A stretch of DNA of 64,000 nucleotides from Saccharospirillum sp040881935 (GTDB lineage Bacteria > Pseudomonadota > Gammaproteobacteria > Pseudomonadales > Natronospirillaceae): contig NZ_JBBECH010000066.1 of assembly GCF_040881935.1 (NCBI RefSeq), forward strand, positions 1 to 64,000. Reading direction: 5' to 3'. Under the pieces are notes generated by a model that was not told the DNA's origin, made no database searches, and was given only the letters and a program-made list of their open reading frames with translations. The translations under genes were made by a program, and so were the position numbers. Positions 35,296 to 43,937 of the stretch are shown here, one piece after another; the stretch's first letter is position 1, and every line of letters begins with the position of its first letter.

Positions 35296-35983
35296 AGGTC
35301 GATGTTCAAACTCATTCAGGTTATACGGTGGGGCTGATCCGGTGGTTTTCCAATGACTGGACGACAGTATGTTTTCATGTCGTGCTCAATTGGGTCATGC
35401 TTTACACTCGAGCTAAAAAATTCGTACAGCGATCAGAGCTCGGTGCCAGAATTTTGAAGCTTTCTTTTAGTAACATCAGGTGAACACAACGTGCGTTGTT
35501 TCGTATGTCAGCTAAAATTGGACTTGACTTCACTGCTCCGACAACCAAACATAGCATTACCGAAGAGCTGTATAAATAGTGAGCAGCGCGCCTCGGTACT
35601 TGATGAGGCCTCAGTAGATGATGAGACTGTGGATGTTGATAACAACCGATTGCAGTAACCAGGGTAAGGTTAGTTAATAACCTCTGGCTGTGCCAATGAG
35701 TTTAGGCACTCCACCCTGGTCGTCGTCTGCCGTTGGGTTGGGTACGACCGGTTTGCCAGCATTGCATATTGCGCGAGCGAAATGCAATAACCTGGATCGG
35801 AACCATCTGCCCAACAGGGTCTTCAGCTGCTTAGGGAAAGAGGCAGGCTGGACCTATATTTTCAAGCCATGAACAGGCTGTCCATCGCTATACAGGCGTT
35901 ATTGTTAACAGAGTCGACCCGATCATTCAGATGACTTTGGTCGATTTCAGGTTGAAATCAAACGTGGTTGTAAGGAGTCCGTT
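35296..35983. other. Long spacer between divergent clpS and cspD
   Basis: 688 bp without a supported gene. A 60-codon frame at 35690-35872 lacks a binding site and protein-like composition. I see AT-rich stretches (GTATAAATAG near 35570) that may hold promoters for either side, and a dyad at 35943-35959. An uncharacterised small RNA could fit here but nothing specific supports one. Confidence 0.4.
35943..35959. promoter_or_regulatory. GATTTCA/TGAAATC dyad before cspD
   Basis: GATTTCA, GGT, TGAAATC: seven perfect pairs, ending 24 bp before the cspD ATG and just upstream of its AAGGAG. It could be a repressor site or a leader hairpin that melts or forms with temperature or growth phase. Confidence 0.4.
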
Positions 35984-36286
35984 ATGCCCGTAGGGAAAGT
36001 AAAGTGGTTCAACAATGCGAAAGGGTTCGGGTTCGTCGTCTGTGACGAACATGAAGAGGATCTATTCGCCCATTTCTCCTCCATTCAGATGGAAGGCTAC
36101 AAGACACTCAAGGCAGGCCAGCCGGTAGAATTTGATACGGTAAAGGCTGATCGCGGTATTCATGCCGTCAATATCCGGGCGTTGCCAGAACCGGAAACAC
36201 ACAAAACCACCTCACCCGGTCAATCCAGTGAAACTGCCCAACCTGCCAAAGAGCAAGAGCAAGCCACGAGCGACCACCGGGAATAG
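35984..36286 (+). CDS. cspD: Cold-shock-domain protein CspD
   Basis: Single-stranded nucleic-acid binding protein; E. coli CspD is made in stationary phase and inhibits replication. Residues 1-68 form a cold-shock domain with RNP1 KGFGFV and RNP2-like DLFAHFSSI (FAHF replaces VFVHF). The last 30 residues (ETHKTTSPGQSSETAQPAKE) are polar, low-complexity and likely disordered, longer than the E. coli tail (74 total). Start has AAGGAG eight bases upstream. Position beside clpS/clpA is as in many gammaproteobacteria. Confidence 0.9.
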   Translation: MPVGKVKWFNNAKGFGFVVCDEHEEDLFAHFSSIQMEGYKTLKAGQPVEFDTVKADRGIHAVNIRALPEPETHKTTSPGQSSETAQPAKEQEQATSDHRE

Positions 36287-36332
36287 GTCAAGTCGACAAG
36301 TGAGCTAAGCCTACTAACACGGGACGACATTA

Positions 36333-36360
36333 AAAAAGCCTGGCATTTGCCAGGCTTTTT
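36333..36360. terminator. Bidirectional terminator between cspD and icd
   Basis: AAAAAGCCTGGC-ATTT-GCCAGGCTTTTT, a perfect dyad with A and T tracts, between convergent genes. Confidence 0.92.
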
Positions 36361-36402
36361 GCAGCAAAACCGTCAAAGACGGCTCTGCTCTATGCGTCGT
36401 TC

Positions 36403-37662
36403 TCAGTTATCCATCTGTTTGATGATTTCCTGACCGAACTCGGAAGCCTTGACCAGTGTAGCACCTTCCATCAGGCGCTCGAAGTCATAGGTAACGCGCT
36501 TGGAAGCAATGGCATCGGCCATGCCTTTCAACACCAGATCAGCCGCTTCGACCCACCCCATGTGGCGCAACATCATCTCACCAGACAGAATCAACGAACC
36601 CGGGTTTACTTTGTCCTGACCGGCATACTTCGGTGCAGTACCGTGAGTGGCCTCAAAGACGGCAATGTCGTCAGAGAGGTTGGCGCCAGGCGCAATACCA
36701 ATGCCGCCCACTTCAGCCGCCAGGGCGTCTGACAGGTAGTCACCGTTCAGGTTCAGGGTTGCAATAACGTCGTAGTCGGCAGGACGCAACAGGATCTGCT
36801 GCAGCATGGCGTCAGCAATCACGTCTTTTACCACAACGTTCTTGCCAGTCTTGGGGTTCTTGAACTGCATCCAGGGGCCGCCGTCGAGCAGCTCGGCACC
36901 GAATTCTTCTTTGGCCAGCTCGTAGCCCCAATCTTTGAAGGCACCTTCGGTGAACTTCATGATGTTGCCCTTGTGTACCAGGGTCAGGCTGTCACGATCG
37001 TTATCGACGGTGTATTGCAGAGCCTGGCGAACCAGACGCTTGGTGCCTTCTTCCGATACTGGCTTAACGCCGATACCGCACATTTCAGGGAAACGGATTT
37101 TAGTGACACCCATTTCTTCGCGCAGGAATTTGATGACCTTCTCTGCTTCCGGGCTGCCCGCTTTCCATTCAACACCGGCATAGATGTCTTCCGAGTTTTC
37201 ACGGAAGATCACCATATCAACATCGCCAGGGGCTTTAACCGGGCTAGGTACACCGGTGAACCACTGAACGGGACGCTGGCACACGAACAAATCGAGCTCC
37301 TGACGAATGGCGACGTTCAGCGAGCGGATACCGCCACCGACGGGCGTCGTCAGCGGGCCTTTAATGCCTACTTTGAATTCACGGAAAGCATCCAGCGTTT
37401 CAGTCGGCAACCAGGTATCGGCGTCGTAGATGGTAGTGGCTTTCTCGCCCGCGTAAACTTCCATCCAGCTGATTTTGCGCTCGCTACCATAGGCCTTGGC
37501 GACCGCTGCCTCGATGACTGCAATCATCGGAGGGGTGACATCGACCCCGATGCCATCACCTTCGATAAACGGGATAATAGGGTTGTTGGGTACAGTCAGG
37601 GACCCTTTGGCGTCGACCGTAATCTTCTCGCCGGCCGGCACTTCAATTTTCTGATATCCCAT
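36403..37662 (-). CDS. icd: NADP-dependent isocitrate dehydrogenase
   Basis: Homodimeric enzyme oxidising isocitrate to 2-oxoglutarate in the TCA cycle, 419 residues (E. coli 416). Visible motifs: the substrate/phosphorylation loop GGGIRSLNVAIRQ with the regulatory serine, RENSEDIYAGVEW, LNGDYLSDALAAEVGGIGIAPGANL and EATHGTAPKYAGQDKVNPGSL. No aceK is in view, so control by phosphorylation cannot be judged. It diverges from rluE, as in E. coli. Confidence 0.97.
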   Translation of the reverse strand: MGYQKIEVPAGEKITVDAKGSLTVPNNPIIPFIEGDGIGVDVTPPMIAVIEAAVAKAYGSERKISWMEVYAGEKATTIYDADTWLPTETLDAFREFKVGIKGPLTTPVGGGIRSLNVAIRQELDLFVCQRPVQWFTGVPSPVKAPGDVDMVIFRENSEDIYAGVEWKAGSPEAEKVIKFLREEMGVTKIRFPEMCGIGVKPVSEEGTKRLVRQALQYTVDNDRDSLTLVHKGNIMKFTEGAFKDWGYELAKEEFGAELLDGGPWMQFKNPKTGKNVVVKDVIADAMLQQILLRPADYDVIATLNLNGDYLSDALAAEVGGIGIAPGANLSDDIAVFEATHGTAPKYAGQDKVNPGSLILSGEMMLRHMGWVEAADLVLKGMADAIASKRVTYDFERLMEGATLVKASEFGQEIIKQMDN

Positions 37663-37823
37663 GGTTCACTCCATCTGTGTATTATGGTTTCAACGGCGGC
37701 GGAGTATACCGGAATCGTTTGTCTACTTACAGCACCAAGGGAGACTCTGATTGTGACTTTGGTACTATGTGATGCACGCCGGGTTGCAATTCAATCACCT
37801 CTGAAAGGCTCGGATACCCAACA

Positions 37824-38561
37824 ATGACCACCCTGATCATGTTCAACAAACCCTTTCAGGTTCTCTGTCAGTTCACCGATGAACGCACCACACATCCGCG
37901 CCGCACCCTGGCCGACTTTATCCCGATTCCAGGCGTTTATGCCGCTGGCCGCCTCGATTTTGATTCTGAAGGTCTTCTGTTGTTGAGTGATGACGGAGGG
38001 CTCATACACCAGCTGGCCCACCCGGCTAATAAAGTCGAAAAAACCTATCTGGTACAGGTAGAAGGCATTCCATCTGAGGCAGACCTGGAAGCTTTGCGCC
38101 AGGGCGTTCAGCTTAAAGACGGCATGACTCGACCGGCCCTGGTGGAATGCATCAATGAGCCTGTATCGCTGTGGCCACGCCAGCCGCCCATTCGGGAACG
38201 TAAGGAGATTCCAACCCAGTGGTTGAATCTGGTGATTGCCGAGGGGCGTAACCGTCAGGTTCGCCGGATGACCGCTCATATCGGCTTTCCAACGTTGAGA
38301 TTGATTCGCTGGCAAATCGGAGAAATATCACTGGATGACCTGAAGAATGGCGATTACCGGGAGATAAAATCAGAAACAGTTTTAGATAACGGTATAACTA
38401 ACCTACCAAAAAAAAGGCACCCTGCTGGCGCCTCTTCGGGGAGTTCAAACCGTATTAAACGACCGGATCCACATCGGCGTCGTAATCCACCTGGTCGTAA
38501 CCGAAGCCGAACAAACGGAAAAACTCCTTCTGGTAACCGTCAAAATCGGACAACTCGGTAA
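37824..38561 (+). CDS. rluE: 23S rRNA pseudouridine synthase RluE, with unusual C-terminal extension
   Basis: Makes pseudouridine at position 2457 of 23S rRNA in E. coli. The catalytic segment GRLDFDSEGLLLLSDDG is at about residues 41-57, with TYLVQVEG and the C-terminal EGRNRQVRRMTAHIGFPTLRL-type block (EGRNRQVRRM). The family normally ends near residue 190 (here KNGDYREI). This frame continues for about 55 more residues, basic, Pro/Arg/Asn-rich (SSNRIKRPDPHRRRNPPGRN), running across the fabV terminator and 107 bases of the antisense strand of fabV. The extension is probably a lost stop codon. Confidence 0.9.
   Translation: MTTLIMFNKPFQVLCQFTDERTTHPRRTLADFIPIPGVYAAGRLDFDSEGLLLLSDDGGLIHQLAHPANKVEKTYLVQVEGIPSEADLEALRQGVQLKDGMTRPALVECINEPVSLWPRQPPIRERKEIPTQWLNLVIAEGRNRQVRRMTAHIGFPTLRLIRWQIGEISLDDLKNGDYREIKSETVLDNGITNLPKKRHPAGASSGSSNRIKRPDPHRRRNPPGRNRSRTNGKTPSGNRQNRTTR
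38408..38433 (-). terminator. fabV terminator inside the rluE 3' end
   Basis: Read on the minus strand: AGGCGCC, five-base loop, GGTGCCT (one G-U pair), then eight T. It ends the fabV transcript and lies within the extended rluE frame. Confidence 0.75.
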
Positions 38562-39636
38562 GGTTTTCGGTGGTCACCTGGTGCCACAGCGTCTCTACTT
38601 TGCTCTGAACTTCATCGGTCAGTTCTTTCAGGTCCACCCGCACTCGCCCATGATCATCCAGGGTTAGGCTGTCTTTTCCTGAATAGAGCTCGCCTGTCAG
38701 TAGCGTATTGATTTGCTCAATACATCCTTCATGAGTGCCCTGCTCTTTCATCACCCGATACAAAAGTGAGATATACAACGGCATGACCGGGATGGCTGAA
38801 CTGGACTGTGTAACCAGGGCCTTAAGTACCGACACCCGGGCACTGCCGCCGACGCGGTTTTTTAAGGTTTGGTCGATGGCCGCCGCAGCGCGGTCGAGGT
38901 CTTCTTTGGCGCGGCCGATAGTGGCTTCACCGTAGATAGGAAAGGTCAATTCGCGGCCAATATACGTATAGGCTGAGGTCTTGGCGCCTTCAGCCAGCAC
39001 GTCAGCGTCAGCCAGCGCGTTGATCCAGAGTTCCCAGTCTTCCCCGCCCATTACCTTGATTGTGTTGGCAATTTCGTCGTCGTTTGCCGGCTCCAGGGTG
39101 ATTTCGGAAACCTCGCGGGTATCCGTATTCAGACTTTTGCGAGTCACTGCGCCGCCAATAGGCTTCAGTGTAGACATATAGACATCGCCGGAGTCAGGGT
39201 CTTTGCGGCGAGGTGATGCCAGACTGTAGACCACCAGATCCACCTTACCCATAGACGCCTTGATTTCTTCGATTACCTCAGCCTTACACTCATGGCTGAA
39301 CGCATCAGCGTTGAAGGTTTTCGCGTACAATCCGGCACTGGTCGCTGCTTTTTCAAACGCCCGGGTATTATACCAGCCCGCAGAAGCGGGACGACGCTCC
39401 GTAGGTTCTTTCTCAAACATAACGCCCAGGGTGTTGGCCTTGAAGCCAAACCCGGAGACAATGCGCGACGCCAGACCGTAGCCGGTTGAACACCCGATCA
39501 CCAGTACGTTCTTTGGCCCGGATGCCGCGGGTTGATGCGCTTTCACATAGTCGATTTGCTCTTGAACATGCAGGGCACAGCCAGTCGGGTGTGCGGTGGT
39601 GCAAATAAAACCACGTACCTTCGGTTTGATGATCAT
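38455..39636 (-). CDS. fabV: Trans-2-enoyl-ACP/CoA reductase FabV
   Basis: NADH-dependent enoyl reductase for the last step of the fatty-acid elongation cycle; FabV enzymes are typically triclosan-tolerant. 393 residues, family length about 400. N-terminal MIIKPKVRGFICTTAHP, cofactor region VLVIGCSTGYGLASRI, and the active-site tyrosine-lysine pair in YTYIGRELTFPIYGEATIGRAK (Y-x8-K; first part YTYIGRELTFPIYG). PSSAIPVMPLYISLLYRVMK-like helix near residue 295 is typical. It stands between rluE and nudJ, an insertion relative to the E. coli order. Confidence 0.95.
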   Translation of the reverse strand: MIIKPKVRGFICTTAHPTGCALHVQEQIDYVKAHQPAASGPKNVLVIGCSTGYGLASRIVSGFGFKANTLGVMFEKEPTERRPASAGWYNTRAFEKAATSAGLYAKTFNADAFSHECKAEVIEEIKASMGKVDLVVYSLASPRRKDPDSGDVYMSTLKPIGGAVTRKSLNTDTREVSEITLEPANDDEIANTIKVMGGEDWELWINALADADVLAEGAKTSAYTYIGRELTFPIYGEATIGRAKEDLDRAAAAIDQTLKNRVGGSARVSVLKALVTQSSSAIPVMPLYISLLYRVMKEQGTHEGCIEQINTLLTGELYSGKDSLTLDDHGRVRVDLKELTDEVQSKVETLWHQVTTENLTELSDFDGYQKEFFRLFGFGYDQVDYDADVDPVV

Positions 39637-39863
39637 GCCGGGTTCCTTAATAACGGTTCGCGTATGAGTTGCAGACGTCGTCTCGACGCATTAATTGAGG
39701 TCTATTCTACTGCCAGTGCGGGTGTAACGCTCTTGTTGGAATGCAAAAGACTTGTGACGGATACGAACAGTGTCCAGACGCTACAAGCACTGAAACTTAT
39801 CGTCCGTTGCATTCATTGACGATAACGGGACCAGGTTCATATTTTTAGCCCAATGGAGGCCCA

Positions 39864-40334
39864 ATGCCAGCAACATCCGAAATGCCCCACCTCACAACGG
39901 CCGTCATTGTAGAACAAAACCGGTCTATATTAATGGTCAACGAGATAGATAACGGTATAAATGGCTGGAATCAGCCAGCTGGTCATGTGGAACCCGGTGA
40001 ATCATTATTGGACGCTGCGCTGCGTGAAACCTTGGAAGAAACCCAATACCGCGTGCGTCTGACCAGTCTGGTGGGCATCTATCAGTCGATTCACGCCGCT
40101 ACCGGCATTCACTACCTGCGCGTCTGTTTCACGGCAGATCAGCCTGAATGGGTTGAAAACAGTCCACGCGACACCGATATTCTGGCCGTAGACTGGCTAT
40201 CGCTCGATCAATTGCTGGCCGGGCAATTCCCGCTGCGCAGTGCTCTGGTCAGCCAGGCACTGGTCGATTATCAGGCCGGACAGCGTTATCCGCTGACTCT
40301 CATTCACCCCATGTTTGCCCCCGGGAGCTTTTAA
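39864..40334 (+). CDS. nudJ: Nudix phosphatase NudJ
   Basis: A 156-residue Nudix hydrolase; the E. coli orthologue acts on HMP-pyrophosphate and nucleoside tri/diphosphates. The Nudix box is complete: GHVEPGESLLDAALRETLEE (GX5EX7REUXEE), at about residues 41-60. The start has GGAGG nine bases upstream. The order nudJ-mnmA-hflD-purB is that of E. coli, supporting the name; its end is 5 bp from the mnmA start. Confidence 0.9.
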   Translation: MPATSEMPHLTTAVIVEQNRSILMVNEIDNGINGWNQPAGHVEPGESLLDAALRETLEETQYRVRLTSLVGIYQSIHAATGIHYLRVCFTADQPEWVENSPRDTDILAVDWLSLDQLLAGQFPLRSALVSQALVDYQAGQRYPLTLIHPMFAPGSF

Positions 40335-40338
40335 ACCC

Positions 40339-41430
40339 ATGACCTCAGTTGCCTCAACCAAAGTCATCGTCGGTATGTCCGGTGGTGTCGATTCTTCCGT
40401 AACGGCGGCACTATTACTGGAGGCCGGGTATCAGGTCGAAGGCCTGTTCATGAAAAACTGGGACGAAGACGACGGCACAGAATACTGCACCGCCAAAGAA
40501 GACCTGGCCGACGCCCAGGCTGTCAGTGACCGACTGGGGATACACCTGCACAAAGCCAATTTCGCCGCCGAGTACTGGGATCATGTGTTTGAGCATTTTC
40601 TGGAGGAGTACCAGGCTGGCCGCACGCCCAATCCGGATATCCTGTGCAATCGGGAAATCAAATTTAAAGCCTTTCTCGACTACGCCCTGACCCTTGGCGC
40701 CGACAAAATCGCCACCGGTCACTATGCCCGCACCCGCACAACCGCCCAGGGCACCCAATTGCTGCGCGGTCTGGATACCAATAAAGACCAGTCCTACTTT
40801 CTGCATGCTGTCGGTCACGAAGAATTCGCTAAAACCCTGTTCCCGGTCGGTGAACTGGAAAAGCCCGAGGTACGCCGTATTGCAGAGAAGTACCGGCTGG
40901 CCACGGCGCGTAAAAAAGACAGCACCGGCATTTGTTTTATCGGCGAGCGCCGGTTCAGTGATTTTCTGAAGCAATACCTGCCCGCCCGCCCGGGTACGAT
41001 CGAAACCGATAGCGGCGACGTCATCGGTGAGCACCAGGGGTTGATGTATTACACCATTGGGCAACGACAAGGGCTCGGCATCGGCGGTACACGCAACCAT
41101 TCTGAAGCCCCCTGGTTCGTAGCAGGTAAAGATCTGGAGCGGAACGTTCTGACCGTGGTCCAGGGCACAGATAACCCTGCGCTGTTTACCCAGACGCTAG
41201 TATTAGCGTCAGTCTATTGGGTGGCAGGAGAAGCCCCGTCATTACCTGTCACGCTGATGTGCAAACACCGCTACCGGCAACCGGACCAGGCATGCAAGAT
41301 GACAGCCACCGACACCGGTTATCAGGTTCAGTTCGAACAGCCACAACGAGCCATTACCCCCGGGCAATCAGCGGTGTTTTATCAGGGCGAGGTTTGTCTC
41401 GGTGGTGGCGTGATCGAGCGCACCTGGTGA
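40339..41430 (+). CDS. mnmA: tRNA-specific 2-thiouridylase MnmA
   Basis: Installs sulfur at C2 of wobble uridine-34 in Lys, Glu and Gln tRNAs, receiving it from the Tus relay encoded at 19657-21078. 363 residues. The PP-loop SGGVDSSV (about 14-21), the D-type loop FMKNWDEDDG, the first catalytic cysteine in NPDILCN (about 100) and the second in STGICFIGER (about 199) are present, with the C-terminal beta-barrel including GLGIGG. ATG 40339 chosen with GGGAG upstream; the open frame begins slightly earlier. Confidence 0.97.
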   Translation: MTSVASTKVIVGMSGGVDSSVTAALLLEAGYQVEGLFMKNWDEDDGTEYCTAKEDLADAQAVSDRLGIHLHKANFAAEYWDHVFEHFLEEYQAGRTPNPDILCNREIKFKAFLDYALTLGADKIATGHYARTRTTAQGTQLLRGLDTNKDQSYFLHAVGHEEFAKTLFPVGELEKPEVRRIAEKYRLATARKKDSTGICFIGERRFSDFLKQYLPARPGTIETDSGDVIGEHQGLMYYTIGQRQGLGIGGTRNHSEAPWFVAGKDLERNVLTVVQGTDNPALFTQTLVLASVYWVAGEAPSLPVTLMCKHRYRQPDQACKMTATDTGYQVQFEQPQRAITPGQSAVFYQGEVCLGGGVIERTW

Positions 41431-41531
41431 CCAGTACCTTTGAGACAACGGAATATCGCGTTTCTCTATAATTAGATCTAACATTAATGATGATAATCAA
41501 CCCTTTGATATAAAAGGCATTAAGGAAGTTA

Positions 41532-42155
41532 ATGAGTCACTTTAGCAATCAGGTTCTGGCTCTGGCCGGTGTCTTTCAATCTGCCCTAATGGTCGAGCAG
41601 TTGGCTCGTCAGGGCAGCCTTGAACGTCCGCGACTGGAACAAACCATCCGCACCGTTCTCAATCTGAACCCCAGCTCGGTTGAAGACGTTTATGGTGGCG
41701 CAACGGGTGTGCAAACCGGACTTGTGGGGCTGAAGAAGGTGCTGGCCAAACGTGGCAAGGGGATGTCTCCCGACGTACTACGTTACGCCATGGGTATTCT
41801 ACATGCCCAGCGCAAACTCATGGCGCGGGACGATCTGATGGAGACGCTCAGTCAGCATCTGACACGCGCGGTAGACCAATGTCGCTATTTTGATGACCCG
41901 CTGCACGAATCAGTCATCGCCGCCGTCGCCAACAGCTATCAACAAAGTGTGAGCAAACTGGACTTCCGCATTCGCGTCATGGGTAACCCAAGCTACCTGC
42001 AAAACCAAAACATTGCCGAACAAGTCCGGACTGCACTGCTGTTTGGTATTCGCAGCGCTCATTTGTGGCACCAACTGGGTGGCCGGCGCTGGCATATCGT
42101 GGTGAAACGTTCAAAACTGCACGACACCGCTGAACAATTGCTCGCGAGAATATAA
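41532..42155 (+). CDS. hflD: Lysogenization regulator HflD homologue
   Basis: A 207-residue helical, peripheral membrane protein first defined in E. coli as affecting lambda lysogeny through CII; its cellular role is unclear. Blocks: VLALAGVFQSALMVEQLARQG at the start (QVLALAGVFQSALMVEQLA), YGGATGVQTGLVGLKKVL and the C-terminal IRSAHLWHQLGGRRWHIVVKRSK. Located between mnmA and purB as in E. coli. Preceded by AAGGAAG. Confidence 0.92.
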   Translation: MSHFSNQVLALAGVFQSALMVEQLARQGSLERPRLEQTIRTVLNLNPSSVEDVYGGATGVQTGLVGLKKVLAKRGKGMSPDVLRYAMGILHAQRKLMARDDLMETLSQHLTRAVDQCRYFDDPLHESVIAAVANSYQQSVSKLDFRIRVMGNPSYLQNQNIAEQVRTALLFGIRSAHLWHQLGGRRWHIVVKRSKLHDTAEQLLARI

Positions 42156-42214
42156 CCAGATTTTTCGGCATTTTTATAACGCAGGTTTCAGAAATCGCCT
42201 GGGAGACGAGCGGA

Positions 42215-42291
42215 GGGTGCCGGGTGTGCCCCTGCGGACTAGACTCCATGGACGGATCTACGCCGCCCCCACAGGGGCATACCCGGTGCCC
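42215..42291. repeat. Palindromic element, copy D, short form
   Basis: Arms 42215-42237 and 42269-42291 pair over 23 bp with four mismatches. The loop is 31 nt and lacks the internal hairpin of A-C but keeps a diverged core (CTAGACTCCATGGACGGA). A sequence like the outer flank of copy C (GAACTCCGGAACTTGAG) follows at about 42319-42335. It lies in the hflD-purB spacer. Confidence 0.8.
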
Positions 42292-42430
42292 GTGCGGGCC
42301 AATGCCTCCCAAGTGAAGAGAACTCCGGAACTTGAGAACTGTTAAACGCATTCGTGCCCGAAGCATTGGCCTGTGTGGCGGCTGACCGGTATAATCGCCC
42401 GCCTTCACGCACCGACGGGAACCAGGCACC

Positions 42431-43807
42431 ATGGAATTAAACGCGCTCACCGCGATCTCCCCTATCGATGGCCGATACGGCTCTAAAACCGAAGCTTTTC
42501 GCACCGTTTTCAGCGAATACGGCCTGATCAAAGCTCGGGTCACCGTTGAAGTGCGTTGGCTTCAGCAACTGGCCAGCCACGCTGACGTCACAGAACTAGC
42601 GCCCTTTACAGCGGAGGCAAACTCCTTCCTTGATAGCATTATTGATCAGTTCTCTCTTGCAGAGGCCGAGGCCATTAAAGCCATAGAGCGCACCACCAAT
42701 CATGACGTCAAAGCCATTGAGTATTTCCTGAAAACCAAGCTCAGCGAGCGGGAAGAGCTTAGCAAGGTCACCGAATTCGTCCATTTCGCCTGCACCTCGG
42801 AAGACATCAACAACCTGTCACATGCCCTGATGCTCAAAACCGGCATCACCGAAGTATTGCTGCCGCAGATGCGGACTATTCGGGACGACATTGCCGCACT
42901 GGCCAAAACCCATGCCGACCAGCCCATGCTCAGCCGTACCCATGGTCAGACAGCATCGCCTACCACCCTGGGCAAAGAGATGGCGAACGTCGCACACCGG
43001 CTCGGCCGCCAAATTAAGCAGGTTGAAACAGTGGAGTATCTGGGCAAAATCAACGGGGCGGTGGGCAACTACAACGCGCACCTGTCTGCTTATCCAGCCA
43101 TTGACTGGGCCGCAAACGCCGACGCCTTTATTACCTCCCTGGGCTTAACGCCCAACCCCTACACGACGCAGATTGAACCCCACGACTACATGGCCGAGCT
43201 GTTTGACGCCATCGCCCGGTACAACACCATCCTGATCGATTTCGATCGGGATATTTGGGGCTACATCTCACTGGGTTATTTCAAACAGCGCACCATCGCT
43301 GGCGAAGTGGGCAGCTCGACCATGCCGCACAAGGTCAACCCGATCGATTTCGAGAACTCAGAGGGCAACCTGGGCCTGGCCAATGCTATTCTGGCTCATC
43401 TGGCGGCGAAACTGCCAATTTCCCGCTGGCAGCGGGACCTGACCGACTCCACAGTTTTGCGCTCCATGGGCGTCGGCCTGGCACATAGCCTGATCGCCTA
43501 TCAGGCTACCCAGAAAGGCATCAGCAAGCTGGAGGCCAACCCGGATCGATTGAATCAGGATTTGAACCAGGCCTGGGAAGTAATGGCCGAGGCCATTCAA
43601 ACAGTAATGCGCCGCCATGGCATTGAAGAGCCCTACGAAAAACTAAAAGCCTTCACCCGCGGCAAAGCCATTACCGAGCCGATGATGCAGGACTTCGTCA
43701 ACCAGCTCGACCTGCCCGATGCGGCTAAACAGTCGTTGCTGGCAATGACACCAGCCACCTATCTGGGCAATGCGGCCGAACAAGCCAAGGCGATCGACTC
43801 TTTTTAA
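42431..43807 (+). CDS. purB: Adenylosuccinate lyase
   Basis: Catalyses two fumarate-releasing steps in purine synthesis, 458 residues (E. coli 456). Fumarase/aspartase superfamily signature GSSTMPHKVNPIDFENSEGN around residue 297, active-site segments TNHDVKAIEYFLK, HFACTSEDINN and MLSRTHGQTASPTTLGKE (catalytic His). Start MELNALTAISPIDGRYG is the canonical N-terminus. A repeat element separates it from hflD. Confidence 0.98.
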   Translation: MELNALTAISPIDGRYGSKTEAFRTVFSEYGLIKARVTVEVRWLQQLASHADVTELAPFTAEANSFLDSIIDQFSLAEAEAIKAIERTTNHDVKAIEYFLKTKLSEREELSKVTEFVHFACTSEDINNLSHALMLKTGITEVLLPQMRTIRDDIAALAKTHADQPMLSRTHGQTASPTTLGKEMANVAHRLGRQIKQVETVEYLGKINGAVGNYNAHLSAYPAIDWAANADAFITSLGLTPNPYTTQIEPHDYMAELFDAIARYNTILIDFDRDIWGYISLGYFKQRTIAGEVGSSTMPHKVNPIDFENSEGNLGLANAILAHLAAKLPISRWQRDLTDSTVLRSMGVGLAHSLIAYQATQKGISKLEANPDRLNQDLNQAWEVMAEAIQTVMRRHGIEEPYEKLKAFTRGKAITEPMMQDFVNQLDLPDAAKQSLLAMTPATYLGNAAEQAKAIDSF

Positions 43808-43937
43808 TACCCGGCGGTCAGGCCAGAACCCCCTGACCGCACTGTCCTTGTACAATCGCCGCTTTGCTGCAAAACTGAAGGGCAATGGCGGCTCCTTTCC
43901 CAGCAGTTTCACTTCTCATCAGACTCAGGTGACTCCC

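Noticed and set aside
35690..35872. 60-codon frame between clpS and cspD
   Set aside because: No binding site, composition not protein-like and no recognisable motif.
43770..43937. Longer RoxA N-terminus overlapping purB
   Set aside because: Homology and a binding site both support ATG 43938, and the shorter form equals the E. coli length.
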